Positions 21,212 through 30,837 are shown, counted from the stretch's first letter. The stretch is DNA of 64,000 bases from Salimicrobium halophilum (GCF_900100295.1 NZ_FNEV01000008.1:62001-126000); one strand, 5' to 3'. Numbers and translations are program-made. Notes: generated by a model from the letters alone, not told the origin.

Positions 21212-21445
21212 ATGCAAACACTTACGATTTCATTACTTATTATTGATACAATTGCTTTGATTACACTCGTACTGTTGCAGTCCGGGAAAAGCGCGGGATT
21301 ATCAGGAGCGATTTCCGGCGGGGCTGAACAGGTTTTCGGTAAACAGAAAGCCAGAGGAATAGACAAAGTGCTTCACCGTGCTACGATTGTAACTGGTGTC
21401 CTTTTCTTCGTACTGGCGTTTCTATCCGGGTATATTGTAGGATAA
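21212..21445 (+). CDS. secG: Protein translocase subunit SecG
   Basis: 77 residues with two membrane helices (about 4-23 and 53-75) joined by the conserved [20 protein letters not shown] loop. Auxiliary part of SecYEG. The Shine-Dalgarno AGGAGGTG lies 13 bp upstream of ATG 21212, slightly far. It heads the conserved secG-est-rnr-smpB-ssrA neighbourhood, here separated by a terminator. Confidence 0.95.
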   Translation: MQTLTISLLIIDTIALITLVLLQSGKSAGLSGAISGGAEQVFGKQKARGIDKVLHRATIVTGVLFFVLAFLSGYIVG

Positions 21446-21452
21446 TGTTCGT

Positions 21453-21482
21453 AAGCCGCGCCTTCTAGAGCGTGGCTTTTTC
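21453..21482 (+). terminator. Terminator after secG
   Basis: AAGCCGCGC/GCGTGGCTT (one wobble), 8-nt loop, T-run. Confidence 0.82.
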
Positions 21483-21484
21483 AT

Positions 21485-21682
21485 TGGTATAATTTCATAT
21501 TTCAGGCAGGGTGGTTGGGGAATTACTTTCTTGTTACAGGAGAGGTATATCTATAAGTGATTATCTCGTCCCTGAACAGGGAACAGGTCTCTTTCCGTCT
21601 GTCTTTACCAGCACTGTTAAGCGGGGCAACCCGCTTCTTGAGCTTGAGATGAAGCCGGAGGAACGGCTTCATCTTTCTTTTT
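21485..21682 (+). ncRNA. Candidate structured leader RNA or small RNA ending in a terminator
   Basis: An extended -10 TGGTATAAT (21485-21493) is followed by about 180 nt with several hairpins: CCCTG/CAGGG, AAGCGGG/CCCGCTT with a GCAA tetraloop-like turn, and finally GATGAAGCCG/CGGCTTCATC (21648-21673) followed by TTTCTTTTT, a clear intrinsic terminator. No reading frame of note. It either makes a stand-alone sRNA or controls the esterase-rnr-smpB genes by attenuation. I recognise no riboswitch class; T-box and SAM signatures are absent. Confidence 0.6.
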
Positions 21683-21739
21683 ATGGATAGAATTTTTTTA
21701 GTGGAAAAAGGAAATAGTGAGAATAAGGAGAGAAAAACA

Positions 21740-22483
21740 ATGAAAGTGAAATTACCTGAACCATTTACATTCGAAGGCGGAGATCGTGCTGTGCTGCTCT
21801 TGCACGGTTTCACAGGAAATTCAGCGGACGTCCGCATGATGGGGCGCTTCCTGCAGAAAAATGGATATACGGCACATGCACCCATCTACCGCGGTCACGG
21901 GAAGGAACTCGAAGCACTCATCGACGTGAAACCGGAAGAATGGTGGGAGGACGTACAGAATGCCCTTCAGCATCTGAGAGACCAGGGGTACGAAAAGATC
22001 GCTGTCGCGGGACTTTCTCTCGGAGGAGTTTTAGGGCTGAAACTCGCATACTGTGAGAACATTCAGGGTATTGTACCGATGTGCGCCCCTATGTTTTTCG
22101 ACAACGAAGAGCAACTGACCCAAGGGTTTCAATATAAAGCGAAAGAATTCAAACAACTAGAAGGTAAAGACAAAGAAACCATTCAAAACGAAATCAATCA
22201 ACTATTAGAAGAATCAAAGGACATGTTCACTCAGTTAGGCCAGTTCATCAATGAAGTGCACGATCATGTGGACGAGATTTACACGCCGACATTCGTCGTA
22301 CAGGCCGCAAAAGATGAAATGATCAATACGGAGAGCGCTACTTATATTTATGAAACGGTCGAGTCCGATCAGAAGGATATCAAGTGGTATGAGAACTCCG
22401 GTCATGTAATTACGATGGATAAAGAAAAAGAACAGCTGCACGAAGACGTGCTGGAGTTTCTGAATTCATTGGACTGGTCATAA
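21740..22483 (+). CDS. est: Carboxylesterase (Est30/YvaK type)
   Basis: Alpha/beta hydrolase, 247 residues, very similar in layout to Geobacillus Est30. Nucleophile Ser93 in GLSLGG, oxyanion motif LLHGFTGNSADVR, acidic residue in AAKDEM and catalytic His in SGHVITMDKE. It hydrolyses short- to medium-chain esters; the physiological substrate is unknown. Start ATG 21740 is preceded by AAGGAGAG; the frame is open upstream without a ribosome site. rnr follows after 42 bp. Confidence 0.93.
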   Translation: MKVKLPEPFTFEGGDRAVLLLHGFTGNSADVRMMGRFLQKNGYTAHAPIYRGHGKELEALIDVKPEEWWEDVQNALQHLRDQGYEKIAVAGLSLGGVLGLKLAYCENIQGIVPMCAPMFFDNEEQLTQGFQYKAKEFKQLEGKDKETIQNEINQLLEESKDMFTQLGQFINEVHDHVDEIYTPTFVVQAAKDEMINTESATYIYETVESDQKDIKWYENSGHVITMDKEKEQLHEDVLEFLNSLDWS

Positions 22484-22525
22484 AGGTGAGAGGGACGTGT
22501 CCGAATAACGAAAAGGAGGACAATT

Positions 22526-24787
22526 ATGTCTGTAGAACGAAAACAAATATTGGACTTTTTCAGAGAATCGGCGACGCGCCCTTTGTCTGTCAATGAATTA
22601 GAAGAAGAATTAGGATTATCAGGAAGTGAAGACTTCAAGGAATTGATGAAAGAACTGAATGCCCTGGAGGAAGAAGGGGAGCTTGTCCGCACAAGGAAAA
22701 ACCGCTTCGGACTTCCGGATAAGATGAATCTCATCAAAGGCCGGATCCAGATGAATGCGAAAGGGTTCGCTTTTTTGCTGCCGGAAGATGAGGAGAAGGA
22801 TGATGTCTATTTGCATCACTCTGACCTGAACAGTGCGATGAACAATGATAAAGTCCTGGTACGCGTCGATAAGCGCCAGGATGATGGCCATCGTCCGGAA
22901 GGGTCTGTCATCCGTATTTTAGAACGTGCCCAGGCGAAAATCGTCGGTACGTACGATGCGAATGGAAGCTTCGGTTTCGTCGTTGCCGATGATAAACGGA
23001 TTCCGAATGATATTTTCATTCCAAAAGGAAAAGAAAATGGAGCGGCTGACGGACACAAAGTAATCGTCGAGATTACGAAGTTTCCGGAAGGTCGGATGAG
23101 TGCTGAAGGGGAAGTGACGGAAATCCTCGGTCATAAAAACGACCCGGGTATCGATATCATTTCCATCATTCACAAGCACGGCATCCAGGTGGATTTCCCG
23201 GATGACGTTATGAAGCAGGCGACAGAAACGCCCGATGAGATCAGCGAGGAGGAAATCAAAAACCGCCGTGATCTTCGTGATGAGCAGATTGTCACGATTG
23301 ATGGAGCGGATGCGAAAGACCTCGATGATGCCGTCCGGGTGAAGCGTCTCGACAACGGGAACTATAAGCTTGGTGTCTATATCGCCGATGTTTCCTATTA
23401 TGTGGACGAGGGATCACCTATTGATGAAGAAGCCGCAGAACGTGCGACTTCCGTGTATCTCGTGGACCGTGTCATTCCGATGATTCCACACCGCCTATCG
23501 AACGGTATCTGTTCCTTGAACCCACAAGTGGATCGCCTGACGCTTTCCTGTGAAATGGAGATCAACGAAGACGGGGAAGTCGTGAATCATGAAATTTTCC
23601 AAAGTGTGATCAAGACAGATGAACGGATGACGTACAAAGACGTCAACAGTATTCTTGTCGATGATGACGAAGAACTTAAGAAACGCTACGAGCCGCTCGT
23701 GCCGATGTTCAAAGACATGGAAGACCTTGCACAGATCTTGCGGGAGAAGCGTTTTGACCGTGGTGCGATCGACTTCGATTTCAAAGAAGCCGGCGTTATT
23801 GTGGATGAAGAAGGAAAGGCGAAAGACGTGCAACTGCGTGAACGTTCTGTCGGCGAGAAGCTGATTGAGGAATTCATGCTGGCTGCCAACGAAACGGTAG
23901 CGGAGCATTTCCACTGGATGGACGTACCCGCGATCTATCGTATCCACGACGACCCTGATTCCGCGAAATTGCAGAATTTCTTCGAGTTTGTAGGGAATCT
24001 CGGTTATTCCGTAAAAGGAACATCCGACGACGTACATCCGCAGGCACTTCAGAAGGTGCTGGAAGAAGTGAAAGGAACGCAGGAGGATCTCATCATTTCG
24101 AAACTGATGCTCCGTTCCATGCAGCAGGCGAAATATGACCCGACAAACGTAGGTCACTTCGGCCTGGCGACGAACTTCTATACGCATTTCACCTCTCCGA
24201 TCCGTCGTTACCCGGACCTGATCGTGCATCGTCTGATCCGCACTTACATCATCGAAGGGGACGTAAGTAATGAGACGAGAAAGCATTGGAAAGAAAATAT
24301 GCCGGAAATCGCCCGTCATTCTTCCGAGAGGGAACGTGCCGCAGTAGATGCCGAACGTGAAACCGACGACCTGAAAAAAGCCGAGTACATGCAGGACAAA
24401 ATCGGTGAAGAATACGAAGGGATCATCAGCTCCGTCACAAGTTTCGGTATGTTCGTGGAGCTTCCGAACACCGTGGAAGGTATGGTCCATGTCAGTACGC
24501 TGACGGATGACTACTATAACTTCATGGAAAAACAGTACGCGCTTGTCGGAGAGAGAACCGGTAACATGTTCCGCATCGGTGACGAAGTGAACATCAAAGT
24601 CGTCAACGTAAACCTTGATGAGCGTGTCGTTGACTTTGAAATCGTCGGTATGAAACCGAAACGGGAAAGAAAGAAGCGCACGGAGCAGCCGAAACAGGTG
24701 AAGGCGAGCGCCAAGAAGAAAAAGAAACAGAAAGGGAACAAGCCTTTCTATAGAAACAAAGGCGTTCCTAAGAAAAAGAAGAAATGA
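22526..24787 (+). CDS. rnr: Ribonuclease R
   Basis: 3'-5' exoribonuclease of the RNB family, 753 residues. N-terminal helix-turn-helix and cold-shock domains, central RNB domain with catalytic [12 protein letters not shown] (about residue 255-265), C-terminal S1 domain (about 630-710) and a highly basic Lys-rich tail. It degrades structured RNA and, with SmpB/tmRNA encoded next, removes defective messages. Shine-Dalgarno AAGGAGG. Confidence 0.97.
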   Translation: MSVERKQILDFFRESATRPLSVNELEEELGLSGSEDFKELMKELNALEEEGELVRTRKNRFGLPDKMNLIKGRIQMNAKGFAFLLPEDEEKDDVYLHHSDLNSAMNNDKVLVRVDKRQDDGHRPEGSVIRILERAQAKIVGTYDANGSFGFVVADDKRIPNDIFIPKGKENGAADGHKVIVEITKFPEGRMSAEGEVTEILGHKNDPGIDIISIIHKHGIQVDFPDDVMKQATETPDEISEEEIKNRRDLRDEQIVTIDGADAKDLDDAVRVKRLDNGNYKLGVYIADVSYYVDEGSPIDEEAAERATSVYLVDRVIPMIPHRLSNGICSLNPQVDRLTLSCEMEINEDGEVVNHEIFQSVIKTDERMTYKDVNSILVDDDEELKKRYEPLVPMFKDMEDLAQILREKRFDRGAIDFDFKEAGVIVDEEGKAKDVQLRERSVGEKLIEEFMLAANETVAEHFHWMDVPAIYRIHDDPDSAKLQNFFEFVGNLGYSVKGTSDDVHPQALQKVLEEVKGTQEDLIISKLMLRSMQQAKYDPTNVGHFGLATNFYTHFTSPIRRYPDLIVHRLIRTYIIEGDVSNETRKHWKENMPEIARHSSERERAAVDAERETDDLKKAEYMQDKIGEEYEGIISSVTSFGMFVELPNTVEGMVHVSTLTDDYYNFMEKQYALVGERTGNMFRIGDEVNIKVVNVNLDERVVDFEIVGMKPKRERKKRTEQPKQVKASAKKKKKQKGNKPFYRNKGVPKKKKK

Positions 24788-24813
24788 AAAAAGCCGGAAT
24801 TTCTCCGGCTTTC
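24788..24813. terminator. Terminator shared by rnr and the convergent acetyltransferase gene
   Basis: AAAGCCGGA/TCCGGCTTT with 5-nt loop; A and T tracts on both sides. Confidence 0.85.
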
Positions 24814-25646
24814 TAAATCCTATAGAGTAGCCACTCGCCCCGTGCTTCCTTTTTAAACGGGAGTGGGGCGTCTGTGGTGGTCTGGTTGAACCACGCTCCG
24901 TAGTGATCGGGATGGTCATCCAGGTATGCTTTTACAATCTGATGCAGTCCGCGTTCTGTGGCTGCATCGGAGAATGGATAAATGACATTCGTGTATTCAT
25001 ATCCTTTGAAATCCTCCTTCAATAATACATAACGCTGTTCATCCGGATGAAGGAACAGGCGTGCTTCGTCTGTCCGGAATTCACGAAGGAGCGCATCCGA
25101 CAAAGGGAAAGGATAGTAGCATTCATAAGGAAACAACCGGTCAGGATGCAAAGTTTTGATGATCTCCTCTTTCTCCGATGTAGATTGAACTTCTATCCAC
25201 TCGTGTTCGGAACTGGGGAGTTTTTCGAATTCACTTCTTGGAACGACGGTATACGTGAGCGGGCCGTAAGGAGTCATGCCCAGTTTCTCAAGAACGCGCC
25301 TTCCCTGAGGATTGGTCGTTTCGGTATTGGCTCCGATCCACTCTATATCCCCGCGCTTCCTCAGCTCGTGTATAATATGGTGAAGGAGCTCAGTAGAGTA
25401 CCCTTTTCCTCGGTGGTTCAAATCGCTACGGAGCCTCCCGAGCATGGCATAGGTTCCTTCTGCGAAAAGGCTGTATCCTGCTGTGGACACGAGTTGTCCC
25501 TGCTGGAACATACCATAAAGCGTGTGAACGTCGGAAGTGACGAGTCTTTCAAAAATACGTGCTATGTAATCATCTTCGATTCCGGTCGACATGGAAGCGA
25601 AGGATGGTTTATCCTGTTCAGTCAGTTGTTTCATTGTTACGTTCAT
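24813..25646 (-). CDS. GNAT-family N-acetyltransferase
   Basis: 277 residues. The GNAT acetyl-CoA-binding segment lies near residues 75-115 (RLRSDLNHRGKGYSTELLHHII, with the R-x-x-G-K/G-x-G/S pattern), followed by NPQGRRVLEKLGM. The C-terminal 140 residues are a second, less conserved region. The substrate cannot be told. ATG 25646 follows GGAGGG; a TTG two codons earlier is less likely. Inserted, in opposite orientation, between rnr and smpB, which are adjacent in B. subtilis. Confidence 0.8.
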   Translation of the reverse strand: MNVTMKQLTEQDKPSFASMSTGIEDDYIARIFERLVTSDVHTLYGMFQQGQLVSTAGYSLFAEGTYAMLGRLRSDLNHRGKGYSTELLHHIIHELRKRGDIEWIGANTETTNPQGRRVLEKLGMTPYGPLTYTVVPRSEFEKLPSSEHEWIEVQSTSEKEEIIKTLHPDRLFPYECYYPFPLSDALLREFRTDEARLFLHPDEQRYVLLKEDFKGYEYTNVIYPFSDAATERGLHQIVKAYLDDHPDHYGAWFNQTTTDAPLPFKKEARGEWLLYRI

Positions 25647-25768
25647 TTTCAACCCTCCCTGTCAATTATAGTATCCCAACGGTATTCCGGGTGTCTAATG
25701 AAATATCTTTTTCATTAAATGAGGGAATTTGGTAGAATGAAAAGCATAGAAGTAAGGAGTTGGTACCC

Positions 25769-26239
25769 ATGCCAAGAGGAGCGGGCCGTACGATTGCCCA
25801 GAATAAGAAAGCGAGATATGATTATTTTATTGAAGAAACCTTTGAAGCGGGAATCGTTCTTCAGGGAACGGAAATCAAGTCGATCCGTAATGGCCGGATC
25901 AACTTGAAAGACAGCTTCGCCCGTGTCAATAAAAACGGGGAAATGTACATCCACAACATGCATATCTCTCCTTATGAACAGGGGAATATCTATAACCATG
26001 ATCCGACCCGTGCCCGGAAGTTGCTTCTGCACAGGAAAGAGATCGATAAACTCGTCGGTCAGATCCAGCAGAAAGGGTACTCTATCGTACCGTTGAAGGT
26101 ATATATCAAGAACGGTGTAGCCAAAGTATTGATAGGCCTTGCCCGAGGGAAGAAGAAGTACGATAAGCGTGAAGCCCTTAAGCAGAAGCAGGTCAAAAGG
26201 GAAATGGACCGTGCGATCAAGGATAGTTTGCAAAAATAG
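25769..26239 (+). CDS. smpB: SsrA-binding protein SmpB
   Basis: 156 residues, OB-fold protein that binds tmRNA and the decoding centre for trans-translation. Conserved [29 protein letters not shown] and the basic C-terminal tail (about the last 25 residues) that mimics mRNA. ATG 25769 is 9 bp after AAGGAG; a TTG at 25760 is rejected. tmRNA follows within 50 bp. Confidence 0.97.
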   Translation: MPRGAGRTIAQNKKARYDYFIEETFEAGIVLQGTEIKSIRNGRINLKDSFARVNKNGEMYIHNMHISPYEQGNIYNHDPTRARKLLLHRKEIDKLVGQIQQKGYSIVPLKVYIKNGVAKVLIGLARGKKKYDKREALKQKQVKREMDRAIKDSLQK

Positions 26240-26255
26240 TGAAATGTGCTATAAT
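26228..26255 (+). promoter_or_regulatory. tmRNA promoter
   Basis: TTGCAA (26228-26233), 16-bp spacer, extended -10 TGCTATAAT (TATAAT at 26250-26255). The -35 lies within the end of smpB. Confidence 0.8.
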
Positions 26256-26287
26256 AAATCAAGTAAATGCAGCTTCATTACTGTAAC

Positions 26288-26651
26288 GGGGACGTTACGG
26301 ATTCGACGGGGATAGTTCGAACTCGGGCTGCAGGTCGAGGCGACGGCTCGTAAAACGTCATTTGCCTAAATATAACTGGCGAATCTGAAGATAACCTAGC
26401 TCTAGCAGCGTAAGCTGGCTTGAGCGATCCTTCCCGGCATCGCCTGTGTGCCGGTGCAAGGGTCTCAAACTGAAGCAGGCTACGCGTTTCTCCACCACCT
26501 GAGGAGAGACGAAGAGACCAATCAGGTTAGCGTCTGCGAGATGCCGGTCGATAGGCTGAGCAGTTCGCGAAACAGAATATATCGGCTAAGCTTGTAGATG
26601 CCCGAGTGCCGTTATCTCCGGACGTGGGTTCGACTCCCACCGTCTCCACCA
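26288..26651 (+). ncRNA. ssrA: tmRNA (10Sa RNA)
   Basis: Starts with GGGGACGTTACGGATTCGAC and ends with the encoded CCA; the acceptor stem GGGGACG/CGTCTCC and the T-arm GGGTTCGACTCCCAC are clear. The tag frame resumes at GGC 26378 and ends with TAA 26411-26413, giving the tag (A)GESEDNLALAA. The degradation signal LALAA is kept, but the tag is only 11 encoded codons and has three acidic residues; B. subtilis encodes 14 (AGKTNSFNQNVALAA). It works with SmpB; tagged proteins go to ClpXP. Confidence 0.97.
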
Positions 26652-26675
26652 ATACATACTATTGGTGGTTTTTTA
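26646..26675 (+). terminator. tmRNA terminator
   Basis: CCACCAATA/TATTGGTGG with 5-nt loop and six T; the left arm overlaps the mature 3' end. Confidence 0.9.
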
Positions 26676-26699
26676 TTGCCAAAAATAATCATACACATA

Positions 26700-26738
26700 A
26701 GAGACCAGAGTTCCTTTTTGAAGAACTCTGGTCTTTTC
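26700..26738 (-). terminator. Terminator of the ABC/two-component operon
   Basis: AGACCAGAGTTC/GAACTCTGGTCT with 9-nt loop; A/T tracts on both flanks, so it can act in both directions. Confidence 0.85.
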
Positions 26739-26755
26739 TTATAGCTGACTAATGT

Positions 26756-28159
26756 TCATGCATCTTCTTCAGGTGCATTTCCTGTTACATACAAAGGAAT
26801 TGTAAATACGAAAGTGCTTCCTTTCTCTTCTTCACTATCCACCTGTATATCTCCACCATGGGCTTTGACGATATATTTCACGATGGAAAGTCCGAGACCG
26901 GAGCCGCCTTTTTCCGTTGTACGGGATTTTTCCGCCCGGTAAAAGGAAGTGAAGATATAGGAAAGGTCTTCCTCTTCGATTCCTTGTCCGTTGTCAGCAA
27001 TACGGACGACGAGTTCTCTCCGGTTCTGATCGGAATGAACGTCTATCCAAATGCGGTCGCTTCCGTAGCGTACGGCGTTTTCAAGCAGGTTATTCATCAC
27101 CTGACTGAGGCGTAGGGGATCAATCAGGATACTGACCGAATCGATGTTCTCTGTATAAGTGACTTGCACGTGTTGGTCGATCAGTTCCGCTTGGTAGTTG
27201 TGCAGAAGATCCTTGAAATAATCAGAAGCGTTCACAACTTCTTTGTCCATTGGAAGTTGGTCGACTTCCATCTTGGAAAACTCGAAAAGGTCTTCGATCA
27301 GATGATCCAGGTGAGTGGTCTTGTCATGGATCACTTGAAGGTAGTGTCGCTTCTTCTCCTCGTCTCGCACAATTCCATCTCTCAGTCCTTCCACATATCC
27401 TTTGATGGAAGAGAGAGGGGTGCGTAAATCGTGGGAAATGCTGGCGATCAGTTCTTTCCTTGATTCTTCATATTGCTGCTGCTTTACAGAGGATTCCTTC
27501 AGATGCTGCCTCATGTAATCGAACCCCTGGATGAACCTGCCTATCTCATCTTTTCTTCTGTACCGGATAGGATAATCCAGATTTCCGTCTCTCATTTCTT
27601 CCGTAGCCTTATAGATTTGTTTCAAAGGTGTCAGAATCGTCCGCGATATATATGTTGTCCATATAATGATCATTAACAGTAATGTAAGAAGGCCGATACC
27701 TATGCTGAGAAACAGGACGTGTAAAACGTTCGTCATTTGTTGGAATGGCTCTCTTTCAGAAGAACCGGCATCGATGGTCACTTCCCAGGGTGCTCCTGTT
27801 TCCGAATCTGTCTGAATGGTAAATGTATTGAAACCAGGCAGGAAGCTGTTCTCTTCGCTTCTCTGACGGTAATTGACCGAGTCAAATAGCAATTGACCGT
27901 CCTGGTCACGGATAGTGATATTCATGTCGTAGTGATTTAGAAGCGGCTCTATGTCCTCATAGAAAACATCTCCGTCAGGGAGGTTTTCTTCATGTGCCCT
28001 TATTTCCTCCCTCACTTCGATAAATAACCGATCGAGCTGCTCTTCTTCCTCATCAGGATTACTGGCACCGAGGTACATGGTGAGAACGCCGGCAAGGATC
28101 GGTACGATAATCGTCGATAGAAATGCGAGAACGAGTCTTGTTTTGAGACTGGAGGTCAT
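26756..28159 (-). CDS. Sensor histidine kinase
   Basis: 467 residues. Two membrane helices (about 8-31 and 145-170) flank an extracytoplasmic domain of about 110 residues; then HAMP (about 171-225), HisKA with phosphorylated His243 (SISHDLRTPL) and HATPase_c with NLLENAVRYG, DNGQGI and GSGLGLSI. ATG 28159 overlaps the response-regulator stop by 4 bases (ATGA). Likely senses a cell-envelope or antimicrobial signal, judged by the linked ABC transporter. Confidence 0.92.
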   Translation of the reverse strand: MTSSLKTRLVLAFLSTIIVPILAGVLTMYLGASNPDEEEEQLDRLFIEVREEIRAHEENLPDGDVFYEDIEPLLNHYDMNITIRDQDGQLLFDSVNYRQRSEENSFLPGFNTFTIQTDSETGAPWEVTIDAGSSEREPFQQMTNVLHVLFLSIGIGLLTLLLMIIIWTTYISRTILTPLKQIYKATEEMRDGNLDYPIRYRRKDEIGRFIQGFDYMRQHLKESSVKQQQYEESRKELIASISHDLRTPLSSIKGYVEGLRDGIVRDEEKKRHYLQVIHDKTTHLDHLIEDLFEFSKMEVDQLPMDKEVVNASDYFKDLLHNYQAELIDQHVQVTYTENIDSVSILIDPLRLSQVMNNLLENAVRYGSDRIWIDVHSDQNRRELVVRIADNGQGIEEEDLSYIFTSFYRAEKSRTTEKGGSGLGLSIVKYIVKAHGGDIQVDSEEEKGSTFVFTIPLYVTGNAPEEDA

Positions 28160-28860
28160 GAGAAATCGCTGAATTTGTATCCAACGCCCCAAACAGTCTG
28201 CACATATTCCGGTTTTGTGGAATCCCGCTCAATTTTGTCCCTGATTTTGCTCATGTAGACGGTCACAGTGTTGATATCCCCGTAGCTCGTATATCCCCAG
28301 ATCCTGTCATAAAGCTGTTCTTTGGAAAAGACTTGCCCCCGGTGGGAAAGTAATAAATGAAGCAGCTTGAATTCTGTAGCGGACAGGTTGACCTTTTCAT
28401 CTCTGACGAAGAGCTCGTGCCGTTTTACATCCAATTTCAGATCCTTGTACTCGATAAGGTTATCGTCCGCCTCTTCTTTTGGCCGGGAAAAGTGTTTGTA
28501 TCGACGCAAGTGGGCCTTGATTCTTGCGACTAACTCTCCGGGACTGAACGGCTTCGTAATATAATCATCGGCACCGATACCGAGACCGATGATTTTGTCT
28601 GTATCGCTTTTCTTCGCGCTCATCATAAGAATAGGGACGTTCGATTCTTCCCTGATTCTTCGACATACCTCGATTCCATCCATCTTCGGAAGCATAATGT
28701 CCAGAACGGCCATCACGGGATTTTCCTTGTGGAAAAGGGCGAGGCCTTCTTCCCCGTCGTAGCTTAGAATGGCTTCATACCCTTCAGCGTGAAGGTAGTC
28801 CCTCACAAGTTCTGCCAGTTCTTTTTCATCTTCGACGATCAAAATTTTCTCTTTAGGCAT
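28156..28860 (-). CDS. OmpR/PhoB-family response regulator
   Basis: 234 residues: receiver domain (about 1-120) with phospho-acceptor Asp54 (AVLDIMLPKMDG) and Lys in MSAKK, and a C-terminal winged-helix (about 135-232, NLSATEFKLLHLLLSHRG and DRIWGYTSYGDINTVTVYMSKIRDKI). Regulators of this type bind tandem direct repeats, and a perfect 11-bp repeat lies upstream of this operon (30811-30832). Confidence 0.94.
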   Translation of the reverse strand: MPKEKILIVEDEKELAELVRDYLHAEGYEAILSYDGEEGLALFHKENPVMAVLDIMLPKMDGIEVCRRIREESNVPILMMSAKKSDTDKIIGLGIGADDYITKPFSPGELVARIKAHLRRYKHFSRPKEEADDNLIEYKDLKLDVKRHELFVRDEKVNLSATEFKLLHLLLSHRGQVFSKEQLYDRIWGYTSYGDINTVTVYMSKIRDKIERDSTKPEYVQTVWGVGYKFSDFS

Positions 28861-28884
28861 AACAACCCGCCTTCATTTTCAATA

Positions 28885-29835
28885 TTAAGCAGCTACATCA
28901 CGCTTTTTGAACACAACCCATGTGGTAAGGGTGAAAAGGATGAAATAAACAAGTAGTACGATAATAGAGAACGTCATCGTCATCCCCTCCACCAGTGGAG
29001 TTCCATTGGTATACTGCTGCAGATTCGTGTTGGCAAACAGCACGTACTTGGCCCAGTCATAGCTACTTAGTAACTGAGTAACCTGAGGTCCTGTAAACAA
29101 GAGGAATATGGAAACTCCGATAGCGAGAGAACTGCTGCGGAACACGGTGGAAATCATGAAAGCCAATGTCACCATCATCAGCAGATCGACGCTGTTGAAT
29201 CCTATCAGACCGATGATATGACTGATCATATTTCTTTCCCGCACCTCTCCCTCATTATATACGAGATAAGGGTCTTCCGCTCCTTCCAGCCCGAAAAACA
29301 CACTGCCTATGAGGAAAGAGAATAGGAATAGCGATACCATACTGAACAGGGCGAACAGAATAGTCGTAATGTACTTCGACAGAATGATTTTGGTACGACT
29401 GACAGGTCTGATCAGTAACAGTTTGATCGTCCCCCAGGAAAATTCACTGGCGACCATTCCTCCGGCAATCACGATGGCAAATAAAGCTATAATACCAGTA
29501 AGGTTGGTGGTATCGATCATAAAACCCCAAAGAGACTGGGAGTGAAGAGGAGGAATGTCCTGGTCAATCCGATAGTTGTTGATGGCTATTTGTTTCGTTA
29601 CGTAGGCTTCCCCGGCACTTTGAAAAGGGCTTTCTTCGAGCTGTCTTTCAAGCTGAAGATTTTCTGCTTCGAGTCTCTGTTGCCAATTTGTATTTTCGCC
29701 CGAATCCATAAAAAACTTTGAAAACACACCTATGCCTAGAACGGCTATAATGATAATGCCTATCATGATCCATGTTCCTAAGCGTTTATATAGCTTCATG
29801 TTTTCATTTTGGATCAATTTCAGTAGTTTGGCCAT
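28885..29835 (-). CDS. ABC-2 type transporter permease
   Basis: 316 residues. One membrane helix near residues 20-40, an external loop of about 70 residues, then five further helices; the motif FSWGTIKLLLIRPVSRTKI is typical of bacitracin/lantibiotic-type ABC-2 permeases (BcrB-like, YhcI-like). Starts immediately after the ATPase stop. Substrate unknown; export of, or protection from, an envelope-active peptide is the leading idea. Confidence 0.85.
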   Translation of the reverse strand: MAKLLKLIQNENMKLYKRLGTWIMIGIIIIAVLGIGVFSKFFMDSGENTNWQQRLEAENLQLERQLEESPFQSAGEAYVTKQIAINNYRIDQDIPPLHSQSLWGFMIDTTNLTGIIALFAIVIAGGMVASEFSWGTIKLLLIRPVSRTKIILSKYITTILFALFSMVSLFLFSFLIGSVFFGLEGAEDPYLVYNEGEVRERNMISHIIGLIGFNSVDLLMMVTLAFMISTVFRSSSLAIGVSIFLLFTGPQVTQLLSSYDWAKYVLFANTNLQQYTNGTPLVEGMTMTFSIIVLLVYFILFTLTTWVVFKKRDVAA

Positions 29836-30759
29836 TTATTGTCCACCTCCTGTGATTTCGAGGAATTTCTCTTCCAACGTCGATTGAAGCGTTACAATGC
29901 TATATACATCCACATCGTTCAGGACGAGGAGTTTATTTATTTCCGCAATATGTTCATGACTCACCGTCATATCGATATAATCATCTCCCTGACCTGTGAT
30001 GAGCGAATCATAGGGTGCCCCAAGAACTTTAACTGCTTCACTGATCGGGCTGACTTGGAAGCGGACGTTCTTTTTGGAACAGGACCCGACAAAATCCCCG
30101 ACAGATTCTACACTGATCAACTTTCCATTCTGGATGATGCCGATCTGATCACACATCCGCTGCATTTCAGCAAGCAGGTGGCTGGAAACGAATACGGCGA
30201 GATTTTCTTCATGAGCGATTTTTCGGATATAGTTGCGGATTTCACGGATTCCTGCCGGGTCGAGGCCATTGGTCGGTTCATCGAGAATCAACAGAGAAGG
30301 GGAGTGGAGCAAAGCTTGTGCCAGCCCTAGTCTCTGCCTCATCCCGAGCGAATAGCTTCCCACTTTGTTCTTAATATTTTTTTCAAGCCCTACGAGTTTC
30401 ACTACTTCAAGGATTCGTTCCTTTGTCACCTTTTCTGGAGCCATCCTTGCGTAATGGACGAGGTTGTCGTACCCTGACAGGAACTTATACATCTCAGGAT
30501 TTTCGATGATTCCTCCGATGTGGGCGATGGCTTTCTCGAAATTCTTCTCTACACTATTGTTGTGGATCAGAATCTCTCCTTCTGTAATATCCATCAGTCC
30601 TACCATCATCCGGATGGTCGTCGTTTTTCCTGCGCCGTTCGGACCGAGGAAACCGAATACTTCTCCAGGATAGACCTTCAGGGATATGTCATCGATGATC
30701 GTTGTTTTTCCGATTCGTTTCTTAACGTTTATCAGTTCTGCGACTGGTGTTTTTTCCAT
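29836..30759 (-). CDS. ABC transporter ATP-binding protein
   Basis: 307 residues. Walker A GPNGAGKTT (about 39-47), signature SLGMRQRLGLAQA, Walker B LLILDEPTNGLDP; the C-terminal extension of about 90 residues is typical of BcrA/NatA-like subunits. ATG 30759 is 6 bp after AGGAGGG; two earlier in-frame ATGs are too close to or upstream of it. First gene of the four-gene operon ATPase-permease-regulator-kinase. Confidence 0.92.
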   Translation of the reverse strand: MEKTPVAELINVKKRIGKTTIIDDISLKVYPGEVFGFLGPNGAGKTTTIRMMVGLMDITEGEILIHNNSVEKNFEKAIAHIGGIIENPEMYKFLSGYDNLVHYARMAPEKVTKERILEVVKLVGLEKNIKNKVGSYSLGMRQRLGLAQALLHSPSLLILDEPTNGLDPAGIREIRNYIRKIAHEENLAVFVSSHLLAEMQRMCDQIGIIQNGKLISVESVGDFVGSCSKKNVRFQVSPISEAVKVLGAPYDSLITGQGDDYIDMTVSHEHIAEINKLLVLNDVDVYSIVTLQSTLEEKFLEITGGGQ

Positions 30760-30810
30760 TTCCATCCCTCCTGGGTCCATTATGGCTGGAGAACCTTATC
30801 AATCCCTTAG

Positions 30811-30832
30811 AAAAGTATTAAAAAAGTATTAA
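30811..30832 (-). promoter_or_regulatory. Perfect tandem 11-bp repeat, likely response-regulator site
   Basis: AAAAGTATTAA occurs twice head to tail (30811-30821 and 30822-30832; minus strand TTAATACTTTT twice), about 50 bp upstream of the ATPase start. OmpR-family regulators bind direct repeats at one helical turn, so this suits autoregulation by the operon's own regulator. Confidence 0.7.
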
Positions 30833-30837
30833 CATAT

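Noticed and set aside
23495-24919. 474-codon antisense frame within rnr
   Set aside because: Antisense shadow of RNase R; no family resemblance and no ribosome site.
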